From an uncultured Opitutia bacterium (GTDB lineage Bacteria; Verrucomicrobiota; Verrucomicrobiia; Opitutales; Opitutaceae), in assembly GCA_903877135.1 (NCBI GenBank), contig CAIRCN010000051.1, positions 1-60,014 on the forward strand: a stretch of 60,014 nt of DNA. Reading direction: 5' to 3'. The translations under genes and the position numbers were made by a program. Below, one piece after another: positions 9,624-19,359 of the stretch. The stretch's first letter is position 1. Each line of letters starts with the position of its first letter. The notes under the pieces were generated by a model. That model was not told the origin of the DNA and searched no databases. It saw nothing but the letters and a program-made list of their open reading frames with translations.

Positions 9624-11855
9624 TCAGTGATGGGTCGCGTGGGCGTTGGCGCGGGCTTTGGCCACTTCGCAGACCGTGGACATACAGGCCTTGTCCTTCC
9701 GCTGGATGTGGTTCACCAGCCAGTCGCGAAGCATATTGAGCACCTCGACGCCCAGACCCTGTTGACCGCTGGCAAACTGCTGACGTAGTGCGGTGACTTT
9801 CTCGACTAAGCCGGTGTGAGCCGCGATTTGGTCGGCCAGCCCTGAACAATGGTGCTGCTTCATGAGCTTCTCTTCAGCTGCGAAGTGATAATTCACATAA
9901 TTCGCCAACTCCTCCAGTGCCACACCGAGCGCTTCGCGGCTCTTGCCGGCGCGCATGGCGCCGTGGAGATTGTTGATTAGGTCAAACAGCTTCTTGTGGT
10001 GCTGGTCCATCGCCGGCACCCCGACGGAGTAACTCGCGGACCACTCAACGAACGGGCGATGCGCCCGCTCGGCCGGCGGTGGGGATACCCGATCGGCGGA
10101 TGCCGGGCTGCTCGTGCCGTTCACGTGGGCATGCTGGCGGACAGTCCTCGGTGCGCTCGGCTGAACAGTGGTTGTCTGGTTGATCCGGAATTGTCCCACC
10201 ATCTGCCGCAGATCGTCGGCGAGCTTGCTGAGTTCAGCGGCGCTTGCTTCCACCTGTTCACCACCGGAGCGAATGTCGCTCACCGCGGTGCTGATGCCGG
10301 CCACATCTTGGGCAATGGTTTTCGAGACGGTGGCGGTCTGCGCGACGCGCTCGTTGGAGTCTTTCACTCCGGCGGTGGCCTGGGCGATATTGCCAGCCAC
10401 ATCCTTCGTCACCGTCGCCTGCTCCTCGATCGCGGCAGCGATGTTGGAGACGATGGCGCCAACTTCCTTGATCACACTGGCGATCTTGTCGATGTCGGCG
10501 ATGGCGCTGCCAGCGGATGACTGCACACCGCCGATCTTTGCCTTGATGTCCTCTGTGGCGGCCGCGGTCTGGCGGGCGAGTTCCTTGATTTCGTTCGCCA
10601 CGACCGCGAAGCCTTTGCCCGCGGCACCGGCCCGGGCGGCTTCGATGGTGGCGTTGAGCGCCAGCAAATTGGTCTGGGAGGAAATTTCGGTGATGGTCTC
10701 GGTGACCTTGCCGATGTCGCGGGCGGACTGCCCGAGTTGCTGCATGAGGCCCGAGATGCTCTCGGCCTGCACGGTGGCCTGCTCGCTGATGTTGCGGGCT
10801 TTTTCCGAGTTGGCCGCAATTTCGCCGACGGTGGCGCTCATTTCCTCCGTGGCGCTGGCGACCGAGGAGAGGTTCGTGGCCGCCTGTTCCATGCCGGCGG
10901 CGACCGACATAGTGTTGGCACTCGCCTCTTCGGCGGCGGCCGCGACGGTGGTCGTCTTGTCCGACACTGTCTTCACACCGTTGGCCGTTTGACTGGAGAC
11001 GGTCGAGAGCTCCGTAGCCGATGAGGCCAGCGTTTCCACGCCGCCTGATACATCGCGCACCAGTTTGCGCAGGCTGTCTGTCATGGACTGCAAGGATTGC
11101 GCGAGTTCGCCCACTTCGTCCTTTCTGGCAAGCAACGCGCTCGGCACATCCTCGGTCAGATTGCCGCGACTTACTTCATTCAAGAGGCTAACACCGACCG
11201 AGAGGGGGCGGACAATGCCGCGGGTGATGTAGATCGCGAAAGCAATGCCCAAGGCCATGCCGATGAAGATACCAATACACAGCACCCTGTAGAATACCGG
11301 CAACAGATCGACGGCGAGTTTCTCCGACGCGTTAACCGACTCGACCTCGTAAGCAGCGAAGGCGTTGAACGATTCGTCGATGCTGCGCCTCTTCTGGTCG
11401 CCTTCCCCCAACATCAACGGGATAGCCTGGTCCTCCCGGCCGTCAAAGGCCATGGGGAGAATCTTTCTGTTGATTTCCCTGGCGGGGGCGAGGGCTGCCT
11501 CCAGTTTCTCGATCAGGCGCAATTCCTTTTCATTCAGGTTGGACGCTTTGAGATCCTGGATGCACTTCATGTAACCGGTGCGAGCCTTATCGATACCCTG
11601 CTTCAGTATTTCCTTCTGCGCCGGGTCTTTCTCAAGGAGAGAGTACCAGAGGTCGAGGTAGAGGTCGTTCAGGTTGCCCCGAATCATGCGGACTTGGTCC
11701 AATTTCCGAGAATCGACAATGGCTTTATCCATTGAGTCTCCGGTCGCTTTCACGGCGAAGACCGCGAGTCCGGTGCCGACACACATCATGGCCACCATGG
11801 CTCCGAAGCTGAGTCCGAGCCGGCGGCCGATTTTCATGTTATTTAAGTTAATCAT
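9624..11855 (-). CDS. Chemoreceptor with C-terminal hemerythrin domain (copy A)
   Basis: A 743-residue methyl-accepting protein: TM1 near residues 8-32, a four-helix-type periplasmic domain, TM2 at about 190-212, HAMP, a signalling hairpin with [17 protein letters not shown], an Ala/Ser/Pro linker, then a bacteriohemerythrin domain from about residue 600. Its diiron ligands are recognisable: His in MDQHHKKLF, His and Glu in YHFAAEEKL, His in AAHTGL, and His and Asp in NHIQRKDKA. Hemerythrin domains bind O2 or NO, so the protein likely senses them inside the cell. I start at 11855 because M-x-N-L-N-N-x-K-I-G then matches the paralogue next door; an ATG at 11861 is also in frame. The signalling and hemerythrin parts are almost the same as in copy B, while the sensor part differs. 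Confidence 0.92.
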   Translation of the reverse strand: MINLNNMKIGRRLGLSFGAMVAMMCVGTGLAVFAVKATGDSMDKAIVDSRKLDQVRMIRGNLNDLYLDLWYSLLEKDPAQKEILKQGIDKARTGYMKCIQDLKASNLNEKELRLIEKLEAALAPAREINRKILPMAFDGREDQAIPLMLGEGDQKRRSIDESFNAFAAYEVESVNASEKLAVDLLPVFYRVLCIGIFIGMALGIAFAIYITRGIVRPLSVGVSLLNEVSRGNLTEDVPSALLARKDEVGELAQSLQSMTDSLRKLVRDVSGGVETLASSATELSTVSSQTANGVKTVSDKTTTVAAAAEEASANTMSVAAGMEQAATNLSSVASATEEMSATVGEIAANSEKARNISEQATVQAESISGLMQQLGQSARDIGKVTETITEISSQTNLLALNATIEAARAGAAGKGFAVVANEIKELARQTAAATEDIKAKIGGVQSSAGSAIADIDKIASVIKEVGAIVSNIAAAIEEQATVTKDVAGNIAQATAGVKDSNERVAQTATVSKTIAQDVAGISTAVSDIRSGGEQVEASAAELSKLADDLRQMVGQFRINQTTTVQPSAPRTVRQHAHVNGTSSPASADRVSPPPAERAHRPFVEWSASYSVGVPAMDQHHKKLFDLINNLHGAMRAGKSREALGVALEELANYVNYHFAAEEKLMKQHHCSGLADQIAAHTGLVEKVTALRQQFASGQQGLGVEVLNMLRDWLVNHIQRKDKACMSTVCEVAKARANAHATHH

Positions 11856-11880
11856 GAGCATGTTTTTTTACTGAATTGCC

Positions 11881-14106
11881 TTAGTGAGTGGTGGCGCGGG
11901 CGCGGGCCATTTCGCAGAGGACGGACATGCAGGCCTTGTCCTTCCGCTGGATGTGGTTCACCAGCCAGTCGCGAAGCATATTGAGCACCTCGACGCCCAG
12001 GCCCTGTTGACCGCTGGCAAACTGCTGGCGTAGGGCGGTGACTTTCTCGACCAAGCCGGTGTGAGCCGCGATTTGGTCGGCCAGTCCTGAGCACTTGTGC
12101 TGCTTCATGAGCTTCTCTTCAGCCGCGAAGTGATAATTCACGTAATTCGCCAACTCCTCCAACGTTGCGCCTAAGGCGGTGCGGCTTTGACCAGTTCGCA
12201 TGGCGGCGTGGAGGCTGTTGATCAAATCAAACAGCTTTTTGTGATGTTGATCCATCGCGGGCACACCCACGGAATAACTCTCGGACCACTCGATGAACGG
12301 GCGATGCGCCCGTTCGGCCGGCGGTGCTGACATCCGATCGACGGATGCCGCGCTGCTACTACTGTCAGCGCCATTGGAATGAGAGTGCGAACGCGCGGTG
12401 TTGGCGGCGCCTGCGCCCGTATCGTTGGTTCGGAAGCGGCTCACCAACTGCCGCAGATTGTCGGAAAGTTGGGAGAGTTCGGCGGCACTGGCCTCGACTT
12501 GCTCGCCGCCGGAGCGGATGTCGCTCACGGCAGCGCTGATGCCGGCGACATCCTGCGCGATGGATTTCGAGACCGTGGCCGTCTGCGCCACGCGCTCGTT
12601 GGAATCCTTCACGCCGGCGGTGGCCTGGGCGATGTTGCCCGCGACATCCTTCGTGACCTTGGCCTGTTCGTCGATGGCAGCAGCGATATTGGAAACGATG
12701 GAGCCCACCTCCTTGATCACGCTGGCGATCTTGTCGATGTCGGCGATGGCGCTGCCGGCGGAAGTCTGCACACCGGAAATCTTGGCCTTGATGTCTTCGG
12801 TCGCGGCGGCGGTTTGCCGGGCGAGTTCCTTGATTTCATTCGCCACGACGGCGAAGCCTTTGCCGGCGGCACCGGCGCGAGCGGCTTCAATGGTGGCGTT
12901 GAGCGCCAGCAAATTGGTCTGCGAGGAAATTTCCGTGATGGTCTCGGTTACTTTTCCGATGTCGCGGGCGGACTGCCCGAGTTGCTGCATCATGCTTGAG
13001 ATGCTCTCAGTCTGGGCCGTGGCCTGCTCGCTGATGTTACGGGCTTTTTCCGAGTTGGCGGCGATTTCGCCGACCGTGGCGCTCATCTCCTCTGTCGCGC
13101 TGGCGACCGAGGAGAGGTTCGTGGCGGCCTGTTCCATGCCGGCCGCGACGGACATCGTGTTGGCGCTTGCTTCCTCGGCGGCGGCCGCGACCGTGGCGGT
13201 CTTGTCAGACATCGATTTCACGCCGACAGCCGTTTGCCCGGACACGCTGGAGAGTTCGGTGGCAGATGCGGCGAGGGTTTCCACCCCGCTGTTGATTTCG
13301 TGTAATAGCTTGCGCAAATTGTCTGTCATTGCGTCGAAAGCGCGCGCCAGATCGCCCATCTCGTCGCCGCGCGAACGGAGTGTCTCCGGCACTGCTTTGG
13401 AAAAATCACCACAGGCCAGCTGCCCGGTGAATCCGACGTAGTCTCTGATCGGGATCACGATGCTGCGGGTGATGATGACGCCGAAGAATATCACCAGTGC
13501 CAGTGCGACTACACCGCCGATGATCAGAGTCCAGCACGCCTGCCTGTAAGCTATGTTTGCATCGTTTACCACTCCCTGAATGCGCGTCTGCCGGTAGCTG
13601 ATCAGCGCCTCGATCGCTGGATCAATTTTCTCGAACATCGCTTTCGCGCCTTCGACTTGAAACAGCTCCAGCGCCTTGGCGTCTTGGCCATCACCTTGGA
13701 ACGCAAGATCGATGACGCGCTGATTGAGACCCTCTACCGAGGCGATTGCCGTTTCCAGCGCGGCCAGCAGATCCTTATCCTGCTGGTGTTTCGCCGAAGA
13801 TTTTAGTTCGCCTAGTATGCGCTGAAATTCTTCCCGCTCCTTGGCAATCGCAGCCTTGTGCGACTGTTTTGCCGCTGGATCATTGGCAGTTACGAGACTC
13901 CAGATTTCCAAATTGATGGTGTTTGTCAGGCTGTCGATTTCCTTGGTCATCGACATCTTGTTTGCCTGTGCCACTGCAGTGTCCAAGCCATCGTCGAGGG
14001 CGGTCATCTGCCGCCACGAGTTAGCGGAGAGCAACAGGAGGAGCGCGATCACAATGCCGAAACCTAGCGTGAGTCTATTTCCAATCTTGAAGTTGTTGAG
14101 ATTCAT
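11881..14106 (-). CDS. Chemoreceptor with C-terminal hemerythrin domain (copy B)
   Basis: A 741-residue paralogue of the neighbouring receptor with the same plan: TM1 at about 10-30, a helical periplasmic sensor (about 31-185), TM2 near 190-212, HAMP, a methyl-accepting signalling hairpin, a Ser-rich linker and a hemerythrin domain with all diiron ligands kept ([27 protein letters not shown]). From the HAMP end onward the two proteins are nearly identical, whereas the periplasmic halves share little. This fits tandem duplication followed by sensor divergence or ongoing gene conversion of the cytoplasmic half. It lies between cheA and copy A. The periplasmic ligand is unknown; O2 or NO is the likely cytoplasmic input. 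Confidence 0.92.
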   Translation of the reverse strand: MNLNNFKIGNRLTLGFGIVIALLLLLSANSWRQMTALDDGLDTAVAQANKMSMTKEIDSLTNTINLEIWSLVTANDPAAKQSHKAAIAKEREEFQRILGELKSSAKHQQDKDLLAALETAIASVEGLNQRVIDLAFQGDGQDAKALELFQVEGAKAMFEKIDPAIEALISYRQTRIQGVVNDANIAYRQACWTLIIGGVVALALVIFFGVIITRSIVIPIRDYVGFTGQLACGDFSKAVPETLRSRGDEMGDLARAFDAMTDNLRKLLHEINSGVETLAASATELSSVSGQTAVGVKSMSDKTATVAAAAEEASANTMSVAAGMEQAATNLSSVASATEEMSATVGEIAANSEKARNISEQATAQTESISSMMQQLGQSARDIGKVTETITEISSQTNLLALNATIEAARAGAAGKGFAVVANEIKELARQTAAATEDIKAKISGVQTSAGSAIADIDKIASVIKEVGSIVSNIAAAIDEQAKVTKDVAGNIAQATAGVKDSNERVAQTATVSKSIAQDVAGISAAVSDIRSGGEQVEASAAELSQLSDNLRQLVSRFRTNDTGAGAANTARSHSHSNGADSSSSAASVDRMSAPPAERAHRPFIEWSESYSVGVPAMDQHHKKLFDLINSLHAAMRTGQSRTALGATLEELANYVNYHFAAEEKLMKQHKCSGLADQIAAHTGLVEKVTALRQQFASGQQGLGVEVLNMLRDWLVNHIQRKDKACMSVLCEMARARATTH

Positions 14107-14146
14107 GATTTCGAGACGTTAATTTGTTTGTTCAGTAAGGGGCTGA

Positions 14147-17100
14147 TCAGTTGGAGAGCAGGGCGGTTTCGGAGGCGGAGAGCTGACCGGAGTGGATTCG
14201 CACCCAGGCGAGCAGTTGGTCGCGGTCGAGTTTCACTTGATAATCGTCGAATCCGGCGGCCTTGCCTCGGGCTATATCTTCCTCTCCCGCGAGGGAGCTG
14301 AGGCCGACAATCGGTAGTTTGGCGGTGCGGCTGTCGGCACGGATTCGCTGGGCGAGGCCCAACCCGGTGAGCCGAGGCATCTCGATGTCGGTGACGACGG
14401 CTTGCACTTCGTCGAGATGCTCGAGCAGCAATTCCCAAGCGCTTTCGCCGTCGGGCGCGTCGAGCACGGCGTCGCCATCTTCCTCGAGGTAACGTTTCAC
14501 CTGCGCGCGGAAGAAATCCGAATCCTCCGCGAGCAACACCACGAATTTCTTCCCGGCGGTGCTGGCCTCGGGCAACGCCGGCGGCAAGATGCCCCAGTCT
14601 GCGCAGGCGCCGTCCACCAACTCAAACATGTCGGTGACCATGGCGATGCGGTTGCCGATGATGGCCGACCCCGCGACACCCTTCTGCCGGTGCGTCGTGA
14701 GATCGATGGCCGCCTGGGTTTCGACGACATCCACCGGCATCGCGCCGAGCAGACCGACTTCGCGGCCGCGGACGTTGGTCACGATGACGACCAAGTCGGA
14801 GTCATCGCTGATGGCTTTCACCTGGGCGACATCGGCGAGCGTCACCAGCGGCAACAGGGTGCCGCGATACTGCATCGTGCGGCGGCCGGCCACAGTTTCC
14901 ACCTGCTTCGGTTTGATCCGCTCGATGCGCAGGACCGAAGCCAGCGACGTCGCGCAAAGTTCGTCGGGGGCGTTGTGGAAGAGCAGCAGCGACTGCAATT
15001 CCTCGGTGCGAGTAGTTTGGCTTTCCTCGATCGTGGTGTGCGTGGCGAGCGACTTGGCCACCGCCACCAACTCCGCTTTGTTGGCGACGCCGCCGATGTC
15101 CAAAATCAGCGCCACGGCGCCATCGCCGAGAATGGTGGCACCGGCATACTCGTGGAGACCCTTGAGATGACGGCCGAGCGGTTTGACAACGATTTCCTCG
15201 GTGTCGTGAAACGCGTCCACCACTAGGCCGTAAGTCAGCGTGCCCGTGGTGACGACGGCGACTTCGAGTTCGCTGTTGGGTGGGCGATCCGAGGCGAGGC
15301 CCAGCAGCTTGCCGAAGCGCAACAGAGGCAAAATGCGATCGCGCAGGAGCAGCACTTCCGCATCGCCAATCACATCGATCCGCTTGGCTATGTCCTCGAC
15401 GTTGATGTGGAGCAACTCTTCGACGTTGACCTGCGGAATCGCGAACCGCTCGCGGCCCACCGACACGATCAACGACGGCATGATCGCCAGCGTGAGCGGC
15501 AGTTTGATGCGGAATAGCGCGCCCTTGCCGATGACGGAATGGATTTCCACTTTGCCGCCGAGGCGGTCGAGGTTGGTCTTGACGACATCCATGCCGACGC
15601 CGCGGCCGGAAATATCGGTGACCTGTTCCGCGGTAGAAAACCCGGGTAAAAAGATGAGGGCGAAAAGATCCTGCTCCGAGAGCTCCGCCATTTTCTCGGC
15701 GGTCATCAGGCCCTTCTTGACGGCGGACTTGCCGAGCTTGCGCGGGTCGAGGCCTTTGCCGTCGTCGGCGATCTCGATGACGATCTGGCCTGCTTCATGG
15801 CGCGCTTCGAGGCGGACGGTGCCTTGGCTTTTCTTGCCGGCGCGCGTCCGCTCCTCGGGCGTCTCAATGCCGTGATCGACGGCGTTGCGCACCATGTGGG
15901 TGAGCGGATCGGAGAGCCCTTCAATCAAACTCTTGTCGAGCGCTACGTCGCGACCGTGGATGTCGAGTTGGACATCCTTGCCGAGGGCGTTGGCGATGTC
16001 GCGCACGACGCGGGGAAACTTGCCGAACACCGTGCCGATGGGCTGCAGTCGCGTCTGCATGATCGCGTCCTGCAATTCCGAGGTGACCTGGTTGATCCGC
16101 TGATCGGCTTCGGTGAGCGAGCGGTCGTCGTCCTGCGCAATGGCGGCGCGGAGTTGGTTGCGGCTCAGGACGAGTTCGCCCGCGAGATTCATCAGGCTCT
16201 CGAGCAGGGTGACGTTGACGCGAAGCGTCCGATCGCCGGCCGCGGCGGCCGTGCGGGTGTCTGTGGAGAGCTGCGTCTCCGAGACGGCCTGTTTGGTCGA
16301 GGTCGCTGGTCCGGGTGCAGTAGGCGGCGGGGCGAGCGCAACGGAGAGCGGCACCGGCGGGGGCGGCGCGGCAAAATTCTGCGCGGGTGCGACCGGGGTA
16401 ATGATTGGTTGCGGCGGGTTTGTCGTCTGGCCCGGATCAAAGAGGACCTTGAGTTTTTCTTCGCTGACCTCGATGAGCACACCGATGTCGGCCGGGGCGA
16501 CGATGGTGGCGAAAACGAGTCGCAGCGGCAGTTGATTGCCGAGCTGCGAATTCAGATCGCCGACGGCCACATAGTTTACCGCGCAGTCCAGAATTTCACC
16601 AGATTCCCAAATGTCGCGGAAGACGGACAGGACGGTTCGGCCTTTGCGCTCGATGTCGTGGATGAGGTCCAGGTCCACGCAATACACGTGCTGGCCACTG
16701 CGGCGCGCGCGGTCGAAATCCACCTGCGGGACAGTGACGGTGGTTTGCCCGTCGCCCGGCGGATGGAGCGCCACGCTCTGCGTGAGCGAAGCTTTTTGAT
16801 CGGCCGGCAGGTAGGACGAGGCGAGTCCGGAGAGGGCGACCAGCAGATCGGCAATGTCGGCCTGCTCCTGATTGGCGACGTTGTTGACCATCTCCCGGAG
16901 CTTGTCGAACGCGGCGAGGAGGACGTTGGTGATTTCAGCGTTGGGAACCATTTTCCCGGAGCGGAGCATGTCGAGGACAGTCTCGGCCTTGTGCGCGAGT
17001 TCCTTGACCTTCGTCAGGCCGAAGAAGCCGCTGCCGCCCTTGATGGAGTGGGCGGCGCGAAACACTTTGTTGACGAGATCCTCGTCCACATTGGCGGCGC

Positions 17101-17188
17101 CTTCCTCGATCGTCAGCAGATCGGTTTCGATCGTCGCGAGATGTTCGCGGGACTCGTTGAGAAACTCGTTGAGCAGTTCGTCTTCCAT
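14147..17188 (-). CDS. cheA: Chemotaxis histidine kinase CheA fused to a receiver domain
   Basis: The 1,013-residue central kinase of the chemosensory array. Order: Hpt (phospho-His H47 in AAHSIKGGSGFFG); an intermediate domain (about 160-255); a Pro/Ala linker; the dimerisation domain (NLAGELVLSRNQLR); the HATPase (HMVRNAVDHGIE, DDGKGLD, GRGVGMDVV); a CheW-like domain with FAIPQVNVEEL; a second, more divergent CheW-like domain (about 740-880); and a C-terminal receiver (LLAEDSDFF, phospho-Asp in VVTDIEMPRLTG). There is no stand-alone CheY in the operon, so the fused receiver may act as output or phosphate sink, as in FrzE-type kinases. The start lies 14 bases after the STAS stop. Confidence 0.95.
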   Translation of the reverse strand: MEDELLNEFLNESREHLATIETDLLTIEEGAANVDEDLVNKVFRAAHSIKGGSGFFGLTKVKELAHKAETVLDMLRSGKMVPNAEITNVLLAAFDKLREMVNNVANQEQADIADLLVALSGLASSYLPADQKASLTQSVALHPPGDGQTTVTVPQVDFDRARRSGQHVYCVDLDLIHDIERKGRTVLSVFRDIWESGEILDCAVNYVAVGDLNSQLGNQLPLRLVFATIVAPADIGVLIEVSEEKLKVLFDPGQTTNPPQPIITPVAPAQNFAAPPPPVPLSVALAPPPTAPGPATSTKQAVSETQLSTDTRTAAAAGDRTLRVNVTLLESLMNLAGELVLSRNQLRAAIAQDDDRSLTEADQRINQVTSELQDAIMQTRLQPIGTVFGKFPRVVRDIANALGKDVQLDIHGRDVALDKSLIEGLSDPLTHMVRNAVDHGIETPEERTRAGKKSQGTVRLEARHEAGQIVIEIADDGKGLDPRKLGKSAVKKGLMTAEKMAELSEQDLFALIFLPGFSTAEQVTDISGRGVGMDVVKTNLDRLGGKVEIHSVIGKGALFRIKLPLTLAIMPSLIVSVGRERFAIPQVNVEELLHINVEDIAKRIDVIGDAEVLLLRDRILPLLRFGKLLGLASDRPPNSELEVAVVTTGTLTYGLVVDAFHDTEEIVVKPLGRHLKGLHEYAGATILGDGAVALILDIGGVANKAELVAVAKSLATHTTIEESQTTRTEELQSLLLFHNAPDELCATSLASVLRIERIKPKQVETVAGRRTMQYRGTLLPLVTLADVAQVKAISDDSDLVVIVTNVRGREVGLLGAMPVDVVETQAAIDLTTHRQKGVAGSAIIGNRIAMVTDMFELVDGACADWGILPPALPEASTAGKKFVVLLAEDSDFFRAQVKRYLEEDGDAVLDAPDGESAWELLLEHLDEVQAVVTDIEMPRLTGLGLAQRIRADSRTAKLPIVGLSSLAGEEDIARGKAAGFDDYQVKLDRDQLLAWVRIHSGQLSASETALLSN

Positions 17189-17202
17189 GGTGGTGCCGGG
17201 GT

Positions 17203-17514
17203 TTAGCGACCGCTGGTGTTGAGCCGCGCCGTCAGCCGCATGCTTTGCAGCAATTGCAGGATGTCGGGGGCGACGTTGACGACGCGGATGCGACCGCCGC
17301 GCTTCGCAAGGGCGTTGCTCGTGGCAATGAGCAGGCCGATGCCGCTCGAGTCCAGCATCGCAGTGTGCAACAAGTCGGCCACGACTTCTGTCACGTCGGC
17401 GCCGAGGGCGGCGCGCAGGGCGGCTTGCAGTCCGGGCACGACGCTTGCCGTCAGGTCGGCCGTCAGGGTCAGATGGAGAACGTGGTCCCGTTTTTCGATG
17501 GTATATTCAGACAT
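17203..17514 (-). CDS. STAS-domain anti-sigma-factor antagonist
   Basis: A small single STAS domain (103 residues) of the SpoIIAA/RsbV type. These proteins bind and release an anti-sigma ATPase depending on Ser phosphorylation. The phosphorylation-site region MLDSSGIGLLIATSNAL is clear, with the conserved D-S-S-G-I-G. I chose the ATG at 17514 because an AGGAG sits 8 bases upstream; an ATG at 17520 overlapping the preceding stop (ATGA) is too close to it. The genes upstream encode its probable kinase (HATPase) and phosphatase (PP2C), and cheA follows directly, so partner switching seems to feed the chemosensory system. Confidence 0.9.
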   Translation of the reverse strand: MSEYTIEKRDHVLHLTLTADLTASVVPGLQAALRAALGADVTEVVADLLHTAMLDSSGIGLLIATSNALAKRGGRIRVVNVAPDILQLLQSMRLTARLNTSGR

Positions 17515-17516
17515 AG

Positions 17517-17948
17517 TCATTGCTCCTTTTTCGATTTCGCTAACCAAAGGGTGATGCGGTTGCCGCGCTGGTTGAACGCGACGCGCTGGGCGTAGAGGGT
17601 GCAGATGGCGAGGCCGCGGCCGGATGTCTTCGTGCCTTCCGACAACGTGGCGGCCCGCGCGCGGCGCCAGTCATAGCCGCGCCCCTGATCCGTGACTTGC
17701 AGGCGAATCCATTTCCGACCAATGCGGAAATCGAGGCCGATGCGCTTGGTCGCCAAGCGGCGGTTACCGTGCAGCGCGGCGTTGTTCAGGCACTCACGTG
17801 CGGACAACTCCACCGGGAAGGCGACCGCCGCGAGACCGTGCTGCTGAAGCAGCGCGCGAATCACGCGACAGAGGGATTCCACCGCTGGAAGGCGCGAGGG
17901 GATTTCGCGGCGCAAAACCCGCGCGGGAATCGGGGGGCGAGTTTTCAT
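17517..17948 (-). CDS. Anti-sigma-type ATP-binding protein (RsbW/SpoIIAB-like HATPase)
   Basis: A 143-residue stand-alone GHKL ATPase. Visible boxes are N (ARECLNNAALHGN), G1 (VTDQGRGYDW) and a G2-like SGRGLAICTLYAQRV. Such proteins phosphorylate a STAS partner and bind it or a target. The open frame extends 37 codons upstream, but the ATG at 17948 overlaps the phosphatase stop in an ATGA and gives MKTRPPIPARVL. The neighbours (PP2C upstream, STAS downstream) form the classical partner-switching trio. No sigma factor is in the operon, so the final target is unknown. Confidence 0.87.
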   Translation of the reverse strand: MKTRPPIPARVLRREIPSRLPAVESLCRVIRALLQQHGLAAVAFPVELSARECLNNAALHGNRRLATKRIGLDFRIGRKWIRLQVTDQGRGYDWRRARAATLSEGTKTSGRGLAICTLYAQRVAFNQRGNRITLWLAKSKKEQ

Positions 17949-19069
17949 GCGTCCACTCCCAGCAGCACCACATCGTCCGAGGCATCGTGACCGGCGCTTA
18001 TGTCGTTTACGAGCGACGGCACCAACTCGGCGAGCGGGCCGGCGGAGCCGGCTCGGCACGCGTCCGCCAGACGCCGCACGCCGGCAGCGGCCGAACCATC
18101 CGTCTCCACTAGCCCGTCAGAATAAAGGAACAGTCGGTCACCCTGATTCAACTTTACTTCCGTGACCCCGAAAACGGCGTCGGCAAAAGCGCCGATCACA
18201 TCACCCTCCTGCTGAACGACGACCACCTCGTTGCTGCGCCCAAGCGTGACGATCGCGGGCGGATGTCCGGCGTTGGCGATGCTAAGGCGTCGGCTCCGGC
18301 GATTCAGCCGGGCATAGATGACAGTGAAAAATGCGCCCGCCGGCAGGATGCGCAGCAGCGCGTTGTTGAGCGCGCGCAGCACATCGGCCGGAGAGTTGAG
18401 CGGGTTGGCGTATTCCGACACCAGGGCCTTGAGCGCCGCGGTCCAGTAGGAAGCACCCAAGTCGTGGCCGCTGGCATCCGCCACCAGATAGTCCACGCTA
18501 TTGTCACCGGAAGGGATGACGTCGTAAAAATCGCCGCCCGCCTGAAGTTTCTGCCGGATCGCGACCGTGAACATGGCCTCCGGCAGATCCGCGGGCTGCG
18601 GCATGGTGTTTTTTTGGGCGCTCGCCAGCCGTTCCATGCGCTCCGCCTGCAATTCTACGAGCGCCTCGTAAGCGCGCTTGACCCGCAGGTGCGTGCGAAC
18701 GCGAGCGAGCACTTCGGCGCCGGCGAGCGGCTTGGAAATGTAATCGACGCCCCCGACTTCGAAGCCTCGCACTTTCGCCGCCAACTCGTCGTTGGCGGAA
18801 ATAAACAGAACCGGGATCTGCCCCAGCCCAGGTTCCTTTTGCAACTTCTGGCAAATCTCGAAGCCATTCCCGTCCGGAAGATTTACATCCAACAGCATGA
18901 GGTCCGGACGATGCGCCCGAATCTCGGGCCAGGCACCGGCTTGAGTTTCTGCCGTCGAAGTCCGAAATCCCGCGCCCGCAAGCAGACCCTGCAACGTCCG
19001 CCGCGTAGTCGGATCATCTTCCACCACGAGCACCATTGGGGGCAATTGCCGCTCGCCGTTCGTCGTCAC
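17945..19069 (-). CDS. Response-regulator serine phosphatase (REC-PP2C, RsbU/SpoIIE type)
   Basis: 374 residues. The N-terminal receiver (about 12-130) has VVEDDP, the phospho-Asp in LLDVNLPDGNG and the Lys in YISKPL. A short coiled linker leads to a PP2C/SpoIIE phosphatase with metal-binding Asp residues in GGDFYD and VADASGHD, and in LFLYSDGLVE. The start is GTG at 19069, overlapping the HTH gene's stop as GTGA, so it is probably coupled. Function: phosphorylation of the receiver, possibly by CheA or the hybrid kinase, would switch dephosphorylation of the STAS protein encoded two genes downstream. Confidence 0.92.
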   Translation of the reverse strand: MTTNGERQLPPMVLVVEDDPTTRRTLQGLLAGAGFRTSTAETQAGAWPEIRAHRPDLMLLDVNLPDGNGFEICQKLQKEPGLGQIPVLFISANDELAAKVRGFEVGGVDYISKPLAGAEVLARVRTHLRVKRAYEALVELQAERMERLASAQKNTMPQPADLPEAMFTVAIRQKLQAGGDFYDVIPSGDNSVDYLVADASGHDLGASYWTAALKALVSEYANPLNSPADVLRALNNALLRILPAGAFFTVIYARLNRRSRRLSIANAGHPPAIVTLGRSNEVVVVQQEGDVIGAFADAVFGVTEVKLNQGDRLFLYSDGLVETDGSAAAGVRRLADACRAGSAGPLAELVPSLVNDISAGHDASDDVVLLGVDA

Positions 19070-19359
19070 GTCCGCGATTCCTTGGTCAAGATGAGCTTAC
19101 CCTGCGCGATCATCCGATCGCAGAAGGCGCTGAGTTGGGCGACGGCGAGTTTCGAGGGCCGGGAGTGCCCGTTCTCCCAGCGGTTGACCGTCGCGTAGCT
19201 GACCCCGAGTTGCCGCGCCAAGTCTTCTTGGCTCATAGCCAGTTGTTGGCGCACACTGGCCAGCATCGGCAAGAGATTCTGTTGTTGTAAGTTCATGAGA
19301 TGTTCCGGTAGCGCTTCAATCTGCGCAGCAATATGCCCAGATGCTGATGCACATGTCAT
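19066..19359 (-). CDS. XRE-family HTH transcriptional regulator
   Basis: A 97-residue protein with a Cro/CI helix-turn-helix: RQQLAMSQEDLARQLGVSYATVNRWENGHSRPS matches the family core, followed by a short helical tail. It is the first gene of the chemosensory operon and overlaps the next gene by 4 bases. The start at 19359 is preceded at 8 bases by GGGAGGGAG, a strong ribosome-binding site; a later ATG at 19296 (MNLQQQ) would give 76 residues. It may autoregulate the operon. Target sites are not recognised. Confidence 0.85.
   Translation of the reverse strand: MTCASASGHIAAQIEALPEHLMNLQQQNLLPMLASVRQQLAMSQEDLARQLGVSYATVNRWENGHSRPSKLAVAQLSAFCDRMIAQGKLILTKESRT

Noticed and set aside
15797-17206. 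A 469-codon plus-strand frame opposite cheA
   Set aside because: Shadow of the cheA coding strand; no domain recognised.
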